Source: Dehalococcoidia bacterium UBA5629 (lineage in GTDB: Bacteria; Chloroflexota; Dehalococcoidia; GIF9; UBA5629). Taken from it: a stretch of DNA of 8,796 nucleotides. The position numbers were made by a program, and so were the translations under genes. A model generated the notes under the pieces. It saw only the letters and a program-made list of their open reading frames with translations. It was not told the origin of the DNA and did not search any database. Of the stretch, positions 1-7,533 are shown piece by piece. Where the stretch lies: the NCBI GenBank assembly GCA_002421445.1, contig DIKB01000101.1:1-8796 (forward strand), given 5' to 3'. How positions within the stretch are numbered: the stretch's first letter is position 1; each line of letters opens with the position of its first letter.

Positions 1-459
1 GTGAGTATCAACAGGAAATGCCGGCATACCGAGAGAGAACAGCAGCACGCAGCTTGCCGTTTTCATGCCGACGCCCGGCAATTGTCTCAGCCATTCCCGT
101 GCTTCATGCACAGTCATTTCCGCGAGAAAAATAAGGTCGAATCCGCCACGTTTCTGCTTTATTTGCATGAGAACATTCTTAATGTATCTTGCTTTTACCT
201 GCGAAAGGCCGCCTTCTCTGATGGCATAAGCAATCGCTGTTTCAGGTGCGGCGATGATATCATCCCATGCCGGGAACGCAATGCGGAGGGAAGCGAAGGC
301 GCTGGCTGAGTTTTTGTCCGATGTGTTTTGCGACAGGATTGTCTGTATCAGTTCCGAAATAGGATCAAGACGGGGTTTCCATTGACGATGACCGTATACA
401 GATGCAAGGAAACTGCGAATTTTCTGAATATGGTTTCTTTTTGAGAGTGAAGTAGTCAT
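1..459 (-). CDS. Endonuclease III-type DNA glycosylase (HhH-GPD family), 5' part only
   Basis: This is a base-excision repair enzyme that removes damaged (typically oxidised pyrimidine) bases and nicks the abasic site. I found it by translating the minus strand; the frame is open for 153 codons from the ATG at 459 to the window edge, and an in-frame TAA at 478-480 lies seven codons upstream, so the start is well bounded. Residues 42-47 (LSQNTS) match the LSxQT region of Nth. Residues 127-134 (LPGVGMKT) are the helix-hairpin-helix with the catalytic Lys at K133, and VDTH at 150-153 carries the catalytic Asp D151. The Lys-Asp distance of 18 equals that of E. coli Nth (K120, D138). The window ends right after this motif, so the C-terminal Fe-S cysteines cannot be checked. 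It is divergent from prs. Family assignment is firm; whether it is true Nth or a related HhH-GPD glycosylase is not decidable here, so no symbol is given. Confidence 0.9.
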   Translation of the reverse strand, partial: MTTSLSKRNHIQKIRSFLASVYGHRQWKPRLDPISELIQTILSQNTSDKNSASAFASLRIAFPAWDDIIAAPETAIAYAIREGGLSQVKARYIKNVLMQIKQKRGGFDLIFLAEMTVHEAREWLRQLPGVGMKTASCVLLFSLGMPAFPVDTH

Positions 460-479
460 CGAATCTATCCAGCGTAATT

Positions 480-507
480 ATTATACATGGTATGAGTAAT
501 CGCACAA
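480..507 (-). promoter_or_regulatory. Probable sigma70-type promoter of the endonuclease III-type gene
   Basis: On the minus strand a perfect TATAAT lies at 485-480, with TTGTGC at 507-502 as a weak -35 (three of six consensus bases) and a 16-bp spacer. Transcription would begin near 473, giving a leader of about 14 nt before the ATG at 459. Only a weak GGATAG-like ribosome binding site precedes the start. Confidence 0.5.
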
Positions 508-516
508 ACCCTCGCG

Positions 517-546
517 TTATGAATCGGCATTCGTTGGTGCTATAAT
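517..546 (+). promoter_or_regulatory. Extended -10 promoter of the prs-secA-polX operon
   Basis: TGCTATAAT at 538-546 is a perfect extended -10 element (TGnTATAAT). The -35 is poor: TTATGA at 517-522 with an 18-bp spacer, which is what is expected when an extended -10 compensates. Transcription would start near 553, leaving about 27 nt of leader. This -35 lies only about 10 bp from that of the divergent gene, so the two promoters may influence each other. Confidence 0.65.
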
Positions 547-564
547 TATGCCGCATCCTGCGAT

Positions 565-571
565 AAGGGAG
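565..571 (+). promoter_or_regulatory. Ribosome binding site of prs
   Basis: AAGGGAG lies 8 nt before the ATG at 580 and supports that start. Confidence 0.7.
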
Positions 572-579
572 ACGATCTC

Positions 580-1521
580 ATGAAAGAACTCAAAATATTT
601 ACCGGAAACGCGCATCCTGTGCTGGCAAAAGCGATTTGCGATTACCTCAAAATTCCTCTCGGACAGGCAAAAGTAACTGAATTCAGCAACGAAAATATTT
701 TTGTCCAGATTCTGGAAAACGTCCGCGAGCGTGATGTGTTCATTGTGCAGCCTTTGTGCTCACCCGTAAATAAGAACCTTGTCGAGCTTCTCATTATGAT
801 CGATGCGATGAAGAGAGCTTCAGCCGGCAGGATCACTGCAGTTCTCCCGTATTACGGATACGCCCGCACGGATAAAAAAGATCAGCCGCGCGTGCCGATT
901 ACAGCACGATTGGTTGCCGATCTGATCACCACTGCCGGCGCCAATCGTCTACTAACCGTGGATCTTCATGCTGCCCAGATACAGGGCTTCTTCAATATAC
1001 CGGTTGATGAATTAACGGCGCTGTTTCTTCTCGGCAATTACTGGAAATCGAAGGCTCTGGATAAGCTTGTTGTGGTAGCAACGGATATTGGCATATCAAA
1101 ACGTGCCCGCGATATGGCAGCACGGCTTAAAGCCCCGCTGGCTATTATCGAAAAACGCCGCGTTGGTAATGTGGATACTACGGAGACCTTGAATCTCATT
1201 GGTGACGTGAAAGGCATGCGTGCCTTGACCGTCGATGATGAGATTGACACTGCCGGCTCTTTATCGAATGCGGCACAAACGCTTCTCGATCATGGTGCCA
1301 TCGAAGTATATTCCTGCTGCACACATGCCATTTTTTCCGGCGCCGCAATTGAACGCATTGCGAAATCGCCGGTGAAACAGGTAGTGGTTACAGACACGGT
1401 GCCGGTTAATGGCGCAAAGAAATTAGATAAAATAACCGTTCTATCAACAGCATCTCTTCTGGGTGAGGCAATACATCGTATTCATACAGGCATGTCCATC
1501 GGCGCTATGTTTGCCGAATAG
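580..1521 (+). CDS. prs: Ribose-phosphate pyrophosphokinase (PRPP synthase)
   Basis: This cytoplasmic enzyme transfers diphosphate from ATP to ribose 5-phosphate, making PRPP for purine, pyrimidine, histidine, tryptophan and NAD synthesis. The length of 313 aa is normal for the family. Residues 128-143 (DLHAAQIQGFFNIPVD) fit the family signature, including the catalytic His H130. YYGYARTD at 91-98 is the ATP-binding region with R96, EKRR at 191-194 is the conserved basic stretch, and DDEIDTAGS at 219-227 is the PRPP/ribose-phosphate loop. The C-terminal MSIGAMF matches the usual SVGxLF ending. Some normally constant positions differ: PLCSPVN instead of STxxPxN near 58-64, T97 where many class I enzymes have Gln, and ATDIGIS at 167-173 where most have SPDxGG. 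A homologue of another phylum would explain this; all core catalytic elements are present. It is the first gene of a probable operon with secA and polX. Confidence 0.96.
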   Translation: MKELKIFTGNAHPVLAKAICDYLKIPLGQAKVTEFSNENIFVQILENVRERDVFIVQPLCSPVNKNLVELLIMIDAMKRASAGRITAVLPYYGYARTDKKDQPRVPITARLVADLITTAGANRLLTVDLHAAQIQGFFNIPVDELTALFLLGNYWKSKALDKLVVVATDIGISKRARDMAARLKAPLAIIEKRRVGNVDTTETLNLIGDVKGMRALTVDDEIDTAGSLSNAAQTLLDHGAIEVYSCCTHAIFSGAAIERIAKSPVKQVVVTDTVPVNGAKKLDKITVLSTASLLGEAIHRIHTGMSIGAMFAE

Positions 1522-1525
1522 AGGG
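1521..1525 (+). promoter_or_regulatory. Ribosome binding site of secA, overlapping the prs stop codon
   Basis: GAGGG shares its first base with the prs stop codon TAG (1519-1521) and lies 4 nt before the secA ATG. Such an arrangement suggests that secA translation is coupled to that of prs. Confidence 0.6.
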
Positions 1526-1529
1526 TAAT

Positions 1530-4235
1530 ATGTTCAAATGGCTCAGTAATCTCGTTGATTCCAACGAGAAAGAAGTTAAGCGCTTCCATCCCATCATCGA
1601 AAAAATCAATTCTCTGGAGCCCGAATTTCAGCAACTCAGTGACATTGACCTCAAAAACAAGACGGCTGAATTCAAGGCGCGGCTGAAAAAGGTAGAGGAT
1701 GATGAAAGAGAGTATCTCATTAACGATGGCTATCAGCCGGACAGCGAAGAGTTTAAAGATCGTCTGCAGAAGTCACTTGATGAGTTGCTGCCGAAGGCGC
1801 TCGAGGAACTATTGACGGAAGCGTTCTCTGCTGTTCGTGAGGCAGCACGCAGAACTATCGGCCAGCGTCATTACGATGTCCAGCTCATGGGCGGCATCGT
1901 GCTGCATCAGGGTAGGATCGCTGAGATGAAGACCGGAGAAGGAAAAACACTGGTAGCAACGCTGCCGCTGTATCTTAACGCGTTGATGGGAAAAGGTTGC
2001 CATCTGGTTACGGTTAACGACTATCTCGCCAGACGCGATGCTTACTGGATGGGGCCTGTCTACCATGCCCTGGGTTTGACCATCGCCAGTATCTTTCCCC
2101 AGACAGCAAGCGAATTTCAACCGGCACGTCTCTATGATCCTGAGTATATTGATGAAAAGGATAAGCACTGGCCTCATTACCGACCGATCACACGCAAGCA
2201 GGCGTATGAGGCTGATATAACGTACGGCACCAATAATGAGTTCGGATTTGACTACCTTCGTGATAATATGGCACTTGATCTACCTCAGAGAGTACAACGT
2301 AAACTGTACTACGCCATCGTCGATGAGGTGGATAATATCCTCATCGATGAGGCACGGACTCCGTTAATCATCAGCGGTTCAGCTGAAGAGGCGGCGGAAA
2401 AATACAATATCTTTGCCCGCCTGATGCCGTTGCTTAAACAGGATGAGGACTACAGTATCGAAGAAAAAACACGAACAGTAAGTCTGACTGAAAACGGCAT
2501 TAATAAGATGGAAGGGGCTTTGCGCAGGGAAGGGATGATGAAGGCCCCGAGTCTCTATGACCCTGCAAATTACGGGTTGATGCAATATCTGGAAAATGCG
2601 TTAAAAGCGCAGGCTATCTTTAAGAAGGATCGCGATTATGTGGTGAAGGATGGTCAGGTGATCATCGTTGACGAATTCACCGGACGCTTGATGTTCGGGC
2701 GACGGTATTCTGAAGGTCTGCATCAGTCGATTGAGGCAAAAGAACGGGTCAAAATTCAACGTGAAAGCGTAACGCTGGCAACGATTACATTCCAGAATTA
2801 TTTTCGACTCTATAAGAAATTGGCCGGCATGACCGGTACGGCGGCTACTGAGGCCGAGGAATTCTTCAAGATTTATAAACTCGATGTCGTGATGATGCCC
2901 ACACACCGGCCGATGATACGGCAGGATTTTAACGATCAGATTTACAAAAATGAGGACGCCAAATTTAAAGCTGTTGCCGAAGATGTTGCCCGTTTGCATC
3001 AAGAGAAGCGTCCGGTGCTCATCGGCACGGTATCAATTGAGAAATCGGAGCTTATCGGTGAGTCTTTGAGGAGAAAAGGAGTCCCTCACCAGGTGCTCAA
3101 TGCCAAGAATCATGAGAGGGAAGCGGCTATTATTTCTCAGGCCGGCCGTTTGGGTGCAGTTACGGTAGCGACGAACATGGCCGGCAGAGGCGTCGATATT
3201 ATCCTCGGTGGTAATCCTGAGGAACGAGATCAGACGGATTGGCAAAGGGAACATGACGTAGTGGTACAACTCGGCGGCCTTCATGTTCTGGGTACCGAGC
3301 GGCATGAGGCACGGCGCATCGATAATCAGCTCCGCGGTCGTGCCGGCAGACAGGGCGATACGGGAAGCTCACGTTTCTTTGTATCGCTTGAAGATGATGT
3401 CGTTAACCGATTCGGCGGAGACCGGATTAAAGGCTTCATGGAATGGGCCGGATTCGATGAAAAGATGGCCATTGAACATTCCATGATCAGCAAGGCGATC
3501 GAGAATGCTCAGGTGAAAGTGGAAGGCTATCACTTCGATATACGCAAACACCTGGTGGATTACGACGATGTCATCAATAAACACCGCGAAGTGATCTATG
3601 CGGAGAGGGATAAGATACTCCACGGTGCAGACCTTAAGTCCAATATTCTGTCGCTGGTTGATGAACAAATCGAAAGCCTGGTTGCCACACGCTGCGGTAA
3701 TGACACTCTCGATCCGGATATACCTCGATTGATTGATGAGATAAAAGCCATATTCCCGTTGCCTCAGGAGATAACCGTTGAAAAACTCTCATCGCTACAG
3801 GCTGATGAGATACAACATCTACTCATCAGCTATGCTCATGACCTTTACGAGCAGAAGGAGATGGAGACAGGAGCAGACAAGATGCGGCTGCTCGAACGGC
3901 TGGTTATGCTGAAGGTCATCGATGATCTCTGGAAAGAACATCTCACAGCCATGGATCATCTCCGCCAGGGTGTCGGGCTTCAATCAGCACGGCAAATCGA
4001 TCCTTTAATCATCTATAAGAAGGAAGGACATGCGCTGTTCGACAGCCTGCTGGCAAGTATTCAGCATGATCTTGTGCATACTATCTATAACGTTAACATC
4101 TCTATACAGGAAGCCCACGAGCAGAAGAAACACCAGCCGGCTAATGCGGGCATGCCTGCCGGTAAAAAGATCGGACGTAATGATCCCTGCCCCTGCGGCT
4201 CCGGCAAAAAGTATAAGCATTGCTGCGGACGATAA
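1530..4235 (+). CDS. secA: Preprotein translocase ATPase SecA
   Basis: SecA is the motor that pushes unfolded secretory proteins through the SecYEG channel, working between cytoplasm and inner face of the membrane. The 901-aa product has the full set of parts: Walker A MKTGEGKT at 133-140, Walker B-type DEVD at 265-268, LIDEARTPLIISG after it, TGTAAT at 435-440, the second helicase domain with NMAGRGVDI at 549-557 and LRGRAGRQGD at 601-610, and the C-terminal SEC-C zinc motif with C887, C889, C898 and C899. Roughly residues 188-226 form an extra or divergent stretch before the conserved ITYGTNNEF block, and position 269 is Asn where Ser is usual; I associate both with Chloroflexota SecA (inference). 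The start is well supported by its ribosome binding site and by the typical N-terminus. It lies 8 nt after prs and 21 nt before polX. Confidence 0.98.
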   Translation: MFKWLSNLVDSNEKEVKRFHPIIEKINSLEPEFQQLSDIDLKNKTAEFKARLKKVEDDEREYLINDGYQPDSEEFKDRLQKSLDELLPKALEELLTEAFSAVREAARRTIGQRHYDVQLMGGIVLHQGRIAEMKTGEGKTLVATLPLYLNALMGKGCHLVTVNDYLARRDAYWMGPVYHALGLTIASIFPQTASEFQPARLYDPEYIDEKDKHWPHYRPITRKQAYEADITYGTNNEFGFDYLRDNMALDLPQRVQRKLYYAIVDEVDNILIDEARTPLIISGSAEEAAEKYNIFARLMPLLKQDEDYSIEEKTRTVSLTENGINKMEGALRREGMMKAPSLYDPANYGLMQYLENALKAQAIFKKDRDYVVKDGQVIIVDEFTGRLMFGRRYSEGLHQSIEAKERVKIQRESVTLATITFQNYFRLYKKLAGMTGTAATEAEEFFKIYKLDVVMMPTHRPMIRQDFNDQIYKNEDAKFKAVAEDVARLHQEKRPVLIGTVSIEKSELIGESLRRKGVPHQVLNAKNHEREAAIISQAGRLGAVTVATNMAGRGVDIILGGNPEERDQTDWQREHDVVVQLGGLHVLGTERHEARRIDNQLRGRAGRQGDTGSSRFFVSLEDDVVNRFGGDRIKGFMEWAGFDEKMAIEHSMISKAIENAQVKVEGYHFDIRKHLVDYDDVINKHREVIYAERDKILHGADLKSNILSLVDEQIESLVATRCGNDTLDPDIPRLIDEIKAIFPLPQEITVEKLSSLQADEIQHLLISYAHDLYEQKEMETGADKMRLLERLVMLKVIDDLWKEHLTAMDHLRQGVGLQSARQIDPLIIYKKEGHALFDSLLASIQHDLVHTIYNVNISIQEAHEQKKHQPANAGMPAGKKIGRNDPCPCGSGKKYKHCCGR

Positions 4236-4256
4236 TCGTCTCGAGTTGATGATCCG

Positions 4257-5975
4257 ATGAAAAACACGCAGATTGCCAGGGTTTTTCAGGACATTGCCGA
4301 TCTTCTGGAGATCAAAGCAGAAGACAAATTCAAAATCCGTGCCTACGATCGTGCGGCGCGAACGATCGAGCATTTACCCAAAGAGATAGAGATCATGCTC
4401 GCAGAAGGAGAAAGTCTGCGGGATATTCCGGGCGTCGGTGACGCAATCGAGAAGAAAATCACCGAGCTGGTATCGACAGGAAAACTGGAATATTTCGAAA
4501 AACTCAAAGCAGATTCCCCGTCGGGCATCACCGAGCTTCTGGATATACCCGGTATCGGTCCAAAAACCGCACAGGTATTGACCTCTCAACTCGGAATACA
4601 ATCGATCGATGATCTGGAAGCAGCTATCAAGAGCGGCGAAGTGGCAGAGCTGTCTCACATCGGCGAAAAGAAGGCTGAAGCGATTCTGCACGGTATCGAG
4701 GCGCTGCGGCGTAAGGACAAACGGATCCCGATCGGTGACGTTTTCCCGATCATCGAAGATATTCTGGGAACATTGCGAACTATTCCCGGAGTAAAGAACC
4801 TTACGGCTGCAGGCAGCGTGCGCCGTTTTTCGGAGACGGTCGGCGATATCGATCTCATGGGGACAGCCGATAATCCTGAAACTGTGCTTAAGGCATTTGT
4901 GGCTTTGCCGCAGGTGAAAGAGATATTGGTTCAGGGGCCGACGAAGGCGAGCGTTATCCTGGCCGGTGGCCTTCAAGCGGATTTACGGATCGTAGAACAT
5001 GATTCATATGGATCGCTTATACAGTATTTTACCGGCAGCAAGCAGCATAACATTCTGTTGAGACAATATGCATTGAAAAAAGGGTTGAGCCTCAGCGAAT
5101 ACGGCATCACGGATGTGAATACCGGAATAATTGAGAAGTTCGCTACCGAGGAAGGTTTCTATGTTCGTCTCGGCCTGCAATATATCCAGCCCGAGATTCG
5201 TGAAGGTCAACGCGAAATTGAAATGGCCGAAAGAAAGGCGCTGCCGAGGCTTATCAGCCGGGAGGATATCCGTGGGGATTTCCACGTACATACAGACTGG
5301 AGCGATGGCAATGAATCACTGAAGGCTATGGTATTGTCTGCACAGAAGATGGGCTATACGTATCTGGCGATCACCGATCATTCGGCTGGACTCGGCATTG
5401 CACACGGGTTGAATGAAGACCGTCTAAAAAAACAGATGCAGGAGATACGAAAGCTCAATGAACAGAGTCCCGGCATCCATGTATTTTCCGGTGTTGAGGT
5501 GGATATCAAAGCTGATGGCAGCCTGGACTTACCGGATAAGATATTAGCGCAGTTGGATATCGTTATTGCGGCGATCCATTCTGCGATAAACCAGGATACG
5601 GAAACAATCACCCGACGTATGATCAGAGCTATCGAAAGCCCTCATGTTGATATCATCGCTCATCCCACCTGCCGTTTGATCGGCGAGCGCGAGCCGTCTG
5701 CAATAGATATGGAAGCGGTGTTTCAGGCTGCAGCCCGGCATCATAAAATTCTGGAGATCAACTGTGCCCCCTCCCGTCTCGATCTGAAGGATACGCATGT
5801 TTTCAGAGCACGGGAGCTTGGCGTCATGATCGCGCTGGGCACGGATTCACACCGAAGCGAGCAGTTCAACTACATGCGGTTCGGCGTTAATGTAGCACGT
5901 CGCGGCTGGTGTCAGGCAAAGGACGTGCTCAATACCAGATCGCTCAACGATGTCTTTGCGTATCTCAAACGATAG
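4257..5975 (+). CDS. polX: Bacterial/archaeal-type DNA polymerase X with PHP exonuclease domain
   Basis: PolX fills short gaps during base-excision repair and can trim 3' ends. The 572-aa length matches the family (about 570). In order: an N-terminal 8-kDa-like region with helix-hairpin-helix motifs IPGVG at 57-61 and IPGIGPKTA at 97-105, plus HIGEKKAE at 134-141; the polymerase core with GSVRR at 186-190, GDID at 196-199 (catalytic D197 and D199) and ADLRIV at 241-246 (third Asp D242), followed by FTGSKQHN at 258-265; then the PHP domain from about 338. The PHP metal ligands appear complete: H343, H345, D350, H375, E414, H441, H469, D530 and H532. An active polymerase and an active 3'-5' exonuclease or AP-processing site are therefore both expected. 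The ATG at 4257 gives the typical N-terminus; no clear ribosome binding site precedes it, so it may depend on secA translation 21 nt upstream. Confidence 0.95.
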   Translation: MKNTQIARVFQDIADLLEIKAEDKFKIRAYDRAARTIEHLPKEIEIMLAEGESLRDIPGVGDAIEKKITELVSTGKLEYFEKLKADSPSGITELLDIPGIGPKTAQVLTSQLGIQSIDDLEAAIKSGEVAELSHIGEKKAEAILHGIEALRRKDKRIPIGDVFPIIEDILGTLRTIPGVKNLTAAGSVRRFSETVGDIDLMGTADNPETVLKAFVALPQVKEILVQGPTKASVILAGGLQADLRIVEHDSYGSLIQYFTGSKQHNILLRQYALKKGLSLSEYGITDVNTGIIEKFATEEGFYVRLGLQYIQPEIREGQREIEMAERKALPRLISREDIRGDFHVHTDWSDGNESLKAMVLSAQKMGYTYLAITDHSAGLGIAHGLNEDRLKKQMQEIRKLNEQSPGIHVFSGVEVDIKADGSLDLPDKILAQLDIVIAAIHSAINQDTETITRRMIRAIESPHVDIIAHPTCRLIGEREPSAIDMEAVFQAAARHHKILEINCAPSRLDLKDTHVFRARELGVMIALGTDSHRSEQFNYMRFGVNVARRGWCQAKDVLNTRSLNDVFAYLKR

Positions 5976-6023
5976 CTGTCCCACTGGTTGTTAGCTTGCT
6001 GATTTTCCTCACTTAGCAATGGT

Positions 6024-6052
6024 TTGAGATGCTGAGACAAGCGAGTTAGAAT
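6024..6052 (+). promoter_or_regulatory. Sigma70-type promoter of the CAP-domain gene
   Basis: TTGAGA at 6024-6029 and TAGAAT at 6047-6052 are separated by exactly 17 bp and each differs from consensus by few bases. Transcription would start near 6059, about 40 nt before the proposed start at 6100. Its presence in the 124-nt gap after polX makes the CAP gene a separate transcription unit and sets an upstream limit for its start codon. No convincing terminator for the polX operon is visible in the same gap. Confidence 0.6.
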
Positions 6053-6088
6053 AGTGAGTAATAACACGTCCGAAGAAACAAGGTGGAA

Positions 6089-6094
6089 GAGGTG
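6089..6094 (+). promoter_or_regulatory. Ribosome binding site pointing to an ATT start at 6100
   Basis: GAGGTG lies 5 nt before ATT at 6100, an ideal spacing. A second candidate, AGGTGG at 6081-6086, is placed well for GTG at 6092, but that GTG is in another frame and meets a TAG at 6107-6109 after five codons. Confidence 0.5.
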
Positions 6095-6099
6095 AAACT

Positions 6100-7464
6100 A
6101 TTCCGGTAGGAAGATACAACGAAACCTATGGCCCCGGTGGCGGCGGATTCATCTTTTGTCCTCAATGCCACAGACAATTACCACCCGGGGCATTGTGGTG
6201 TGATTATTGCAATGCACGAATATGCCCCAACTGCAATTCGCTTCTCAACAGGTATGCGAGTTTTTGTAATAACTGCGGCTGGCAGGACTACTATTTCAGA
6301 CAACCCGCAATGCAAGTCAGCAAAGGACCAAAGAGGTTTCCTGTCGGCCTGGGAATTGCTCTTATACTTATGGCCTTCGTACTGGTTGCGCTTGCCGTCA
6401 TTGCTGTTTCCCCAACCACCACCCCTTCATTCTCAAAACCAACCACAGTCCTCTCCAACGAGAATAAAGAAATTACAACGCTGGATAAAGCGATTGCCAC
6501 GCAGGATACCAGTAATCCGCAGCCATCCAAAACACAACCACTTATTCAATATGCTCTTGACCTTATCAATAAGGATAGATCAGCCAATGGTTTGGCTGTG
6601 GTGACTCAGGGAAGTAATACCGCCGCTCAGAAGCATGCGGAGGACATGTTGAACAACAGCTATTTCTCCCACTGGGGATTGGACGGTATGAAGCCTTATA
6701 TGAGATATACCCTTGCAGGAGGGCTGAACTATGAGGCCGAGAACGCGTTCATGACGGCCATCCGCTGGTATGGCGGCACGGACCCATCCTATGTGAGAGA
6801 TACTAAGGTAATGCTTGACGAAGCAGAGGAAAGCCTGATGGAAAGCCCCGGTCACCGTGTAAATATCCTCAATAAATGGCATAAGAATGTCAATATAGGG
6901 CTGGCCTACGGAAAAGACAGCCTTTTCCTGGTGCAACAATTTGAAGGTGATTATCTGTCATTCAGCAAAGTACCTGTACTGAAAGATGGTGTGTTTTCCG
7001 TCTCCGGACAAACGCTGGGCGGCTTTACCGTCAAGCAAATTCAACTATGGTATGATCAACTACCGCACACTTTGACTCTGGGACAAGTTGGCGCAACACA
7101 TTCATATGATGCAGGAACACCCGCTGCATTTATCAGGCCACCAGTGCCTGCGGGGAAATATTATACTGAGATTGAATCGCTCTACCCATGGGAATCGGGT
7201 GTCGATCCTTATACTGTCTCGCCTGATACAGCACCACCCGATATGTCCAAAACACAAGATGCTGAAAATCCCATATCTCATCAGGAAATCGTCAAGTGGG
7301 TGGATGCCAGGCAATGGAATGTTTCGGGAAGTTCCTTTTCAATCGAAGCAAACTTAAGTCAGATACTCTCAAAATTCGGGAAAGGCGTCTATACGGTAAA
7401 GATTTGGGGTAATAGTGGAACTGAGAATATTTCGTTATCAAGCTACTCCATTTTCCATCGCTGA
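6100..7464 (+). CDS. Membrane-anchored CAP/SCP-domain protein with N-terminal double zinc ribbon
   Basis: The reading frame is open from a TGA at 6055-6057. Counted from ATT at 6100 it gives 454 aa. Four CxxC pairs (C20/C23, C34/C37, C42/C45, C56/C59) form two zinc ribbons. A basic stretch (KGPKRF) is followed by a transmembrane helix at about 80-104, so the ribbons should be cytoplasmic and the rest outside. After a Ser/Thr/Pro-rich linker comes a CAP domain at about 147-285, with YFSH (H191), ENA (E214) and SPGHRVNILN (H252), the motifs of bacterial YkwD-like proteins. The remaining 170 residues look beta-rich and are not recognised. Bacterial CAP proteins are mostly of unknown function. 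An automatic caller would start at TTG 6193, but that removes the first CxxC pair, leaves its partner orphaned, and has no well-spaced ribosome binding site. The frame and product class are solid; the exact start is not. Confidence 0.82.
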   Translation: MPVGRYNETYGPGGGGFIFCPQCHRQLPPGALWCDYCNARICPNCNSLLNRYASFCNNCGWQDYYFRQPAMQVSKGPKRFPVGLGIALILMAFVLVALAVIAVSPTTTPSFSKPTTVLSNENKEITTLDKAIATQDTSNPQPSKTQPLIQYALDLINKDRSANGLAVVTQGSNTAAQKHAEDMLNNSYFSHWGLDGMKPYMRYTLAGGLNYEAENAFMTAIRWYGGTDPSYVRDTKVMLDEAEESLMESPGHRVNILNKWHKNVNIGLAYGKDSLFLVQQFEGDYLSFSKVPVLKDGVFSVSGQTLGGFTVKQIQLWYDQLPHTLTLGQVGATHSYDAGTPAAFIRPPVPAGKYYTEIESLYPWESGVDPYTVSPDTAPPDMSKTQDAENPISHQEIVKWVDARQWNVSGSSFSIEANLSQILSKFGKGVYTVKIWGNSGTENISLSSYSIFHR

Positions 7465-7511
7465 CCTTTTGTGAACGCAGACATTTCGGATGTGTCCGTC
7501 CAGCATCACAC

Positions 7512-7533
7512 GGAATTCGCCATAGCCAATTCC
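7512..7533. repeat. Short inverted repeat beside the main hairpin
   Basis: GGAATTCGC (7512-7520) and GCCAATTCC (7525-7533) pair over nine positions with one C-C mismatch and a four-base loop CATA. Its last base is the first base of the larger hairpin, so the two would stand almost stacked or compete at the junction. Confidence 0.5.

Noticed and set aside
1..309. Plus-strand ORF of 102 codons at the left edge
   Set aside because: It lies antisense to the clearly recognisable endonuclease III-type gene and its product has no family features.
5993..6018. Possible terminator after polX (TTGCTGA / TTAGCAA)
   Set aside because: The stem is only seven pairs including a G-T, is AT-rich with a 10-nt loop, and has no T tract after it.
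6083..6109. Programmed frameshift from GTG 6083 or 6092 into the CAP frame
   Set aside because: No slippery heptamer is present before the TAG at 6107-6109, so programmed shifting is unsupported; a plain indel remains possible and is kept under the start-codon finding.
6128..6604. Overlapping plus-strand ORF of 158 codons beginning at ATG 6128
   Set aside because: It is out of frame with the zinc-ribbon and CAP protein, and its translation is low-complexity with no recognisable motifs; it is a shadow despite its ATG.
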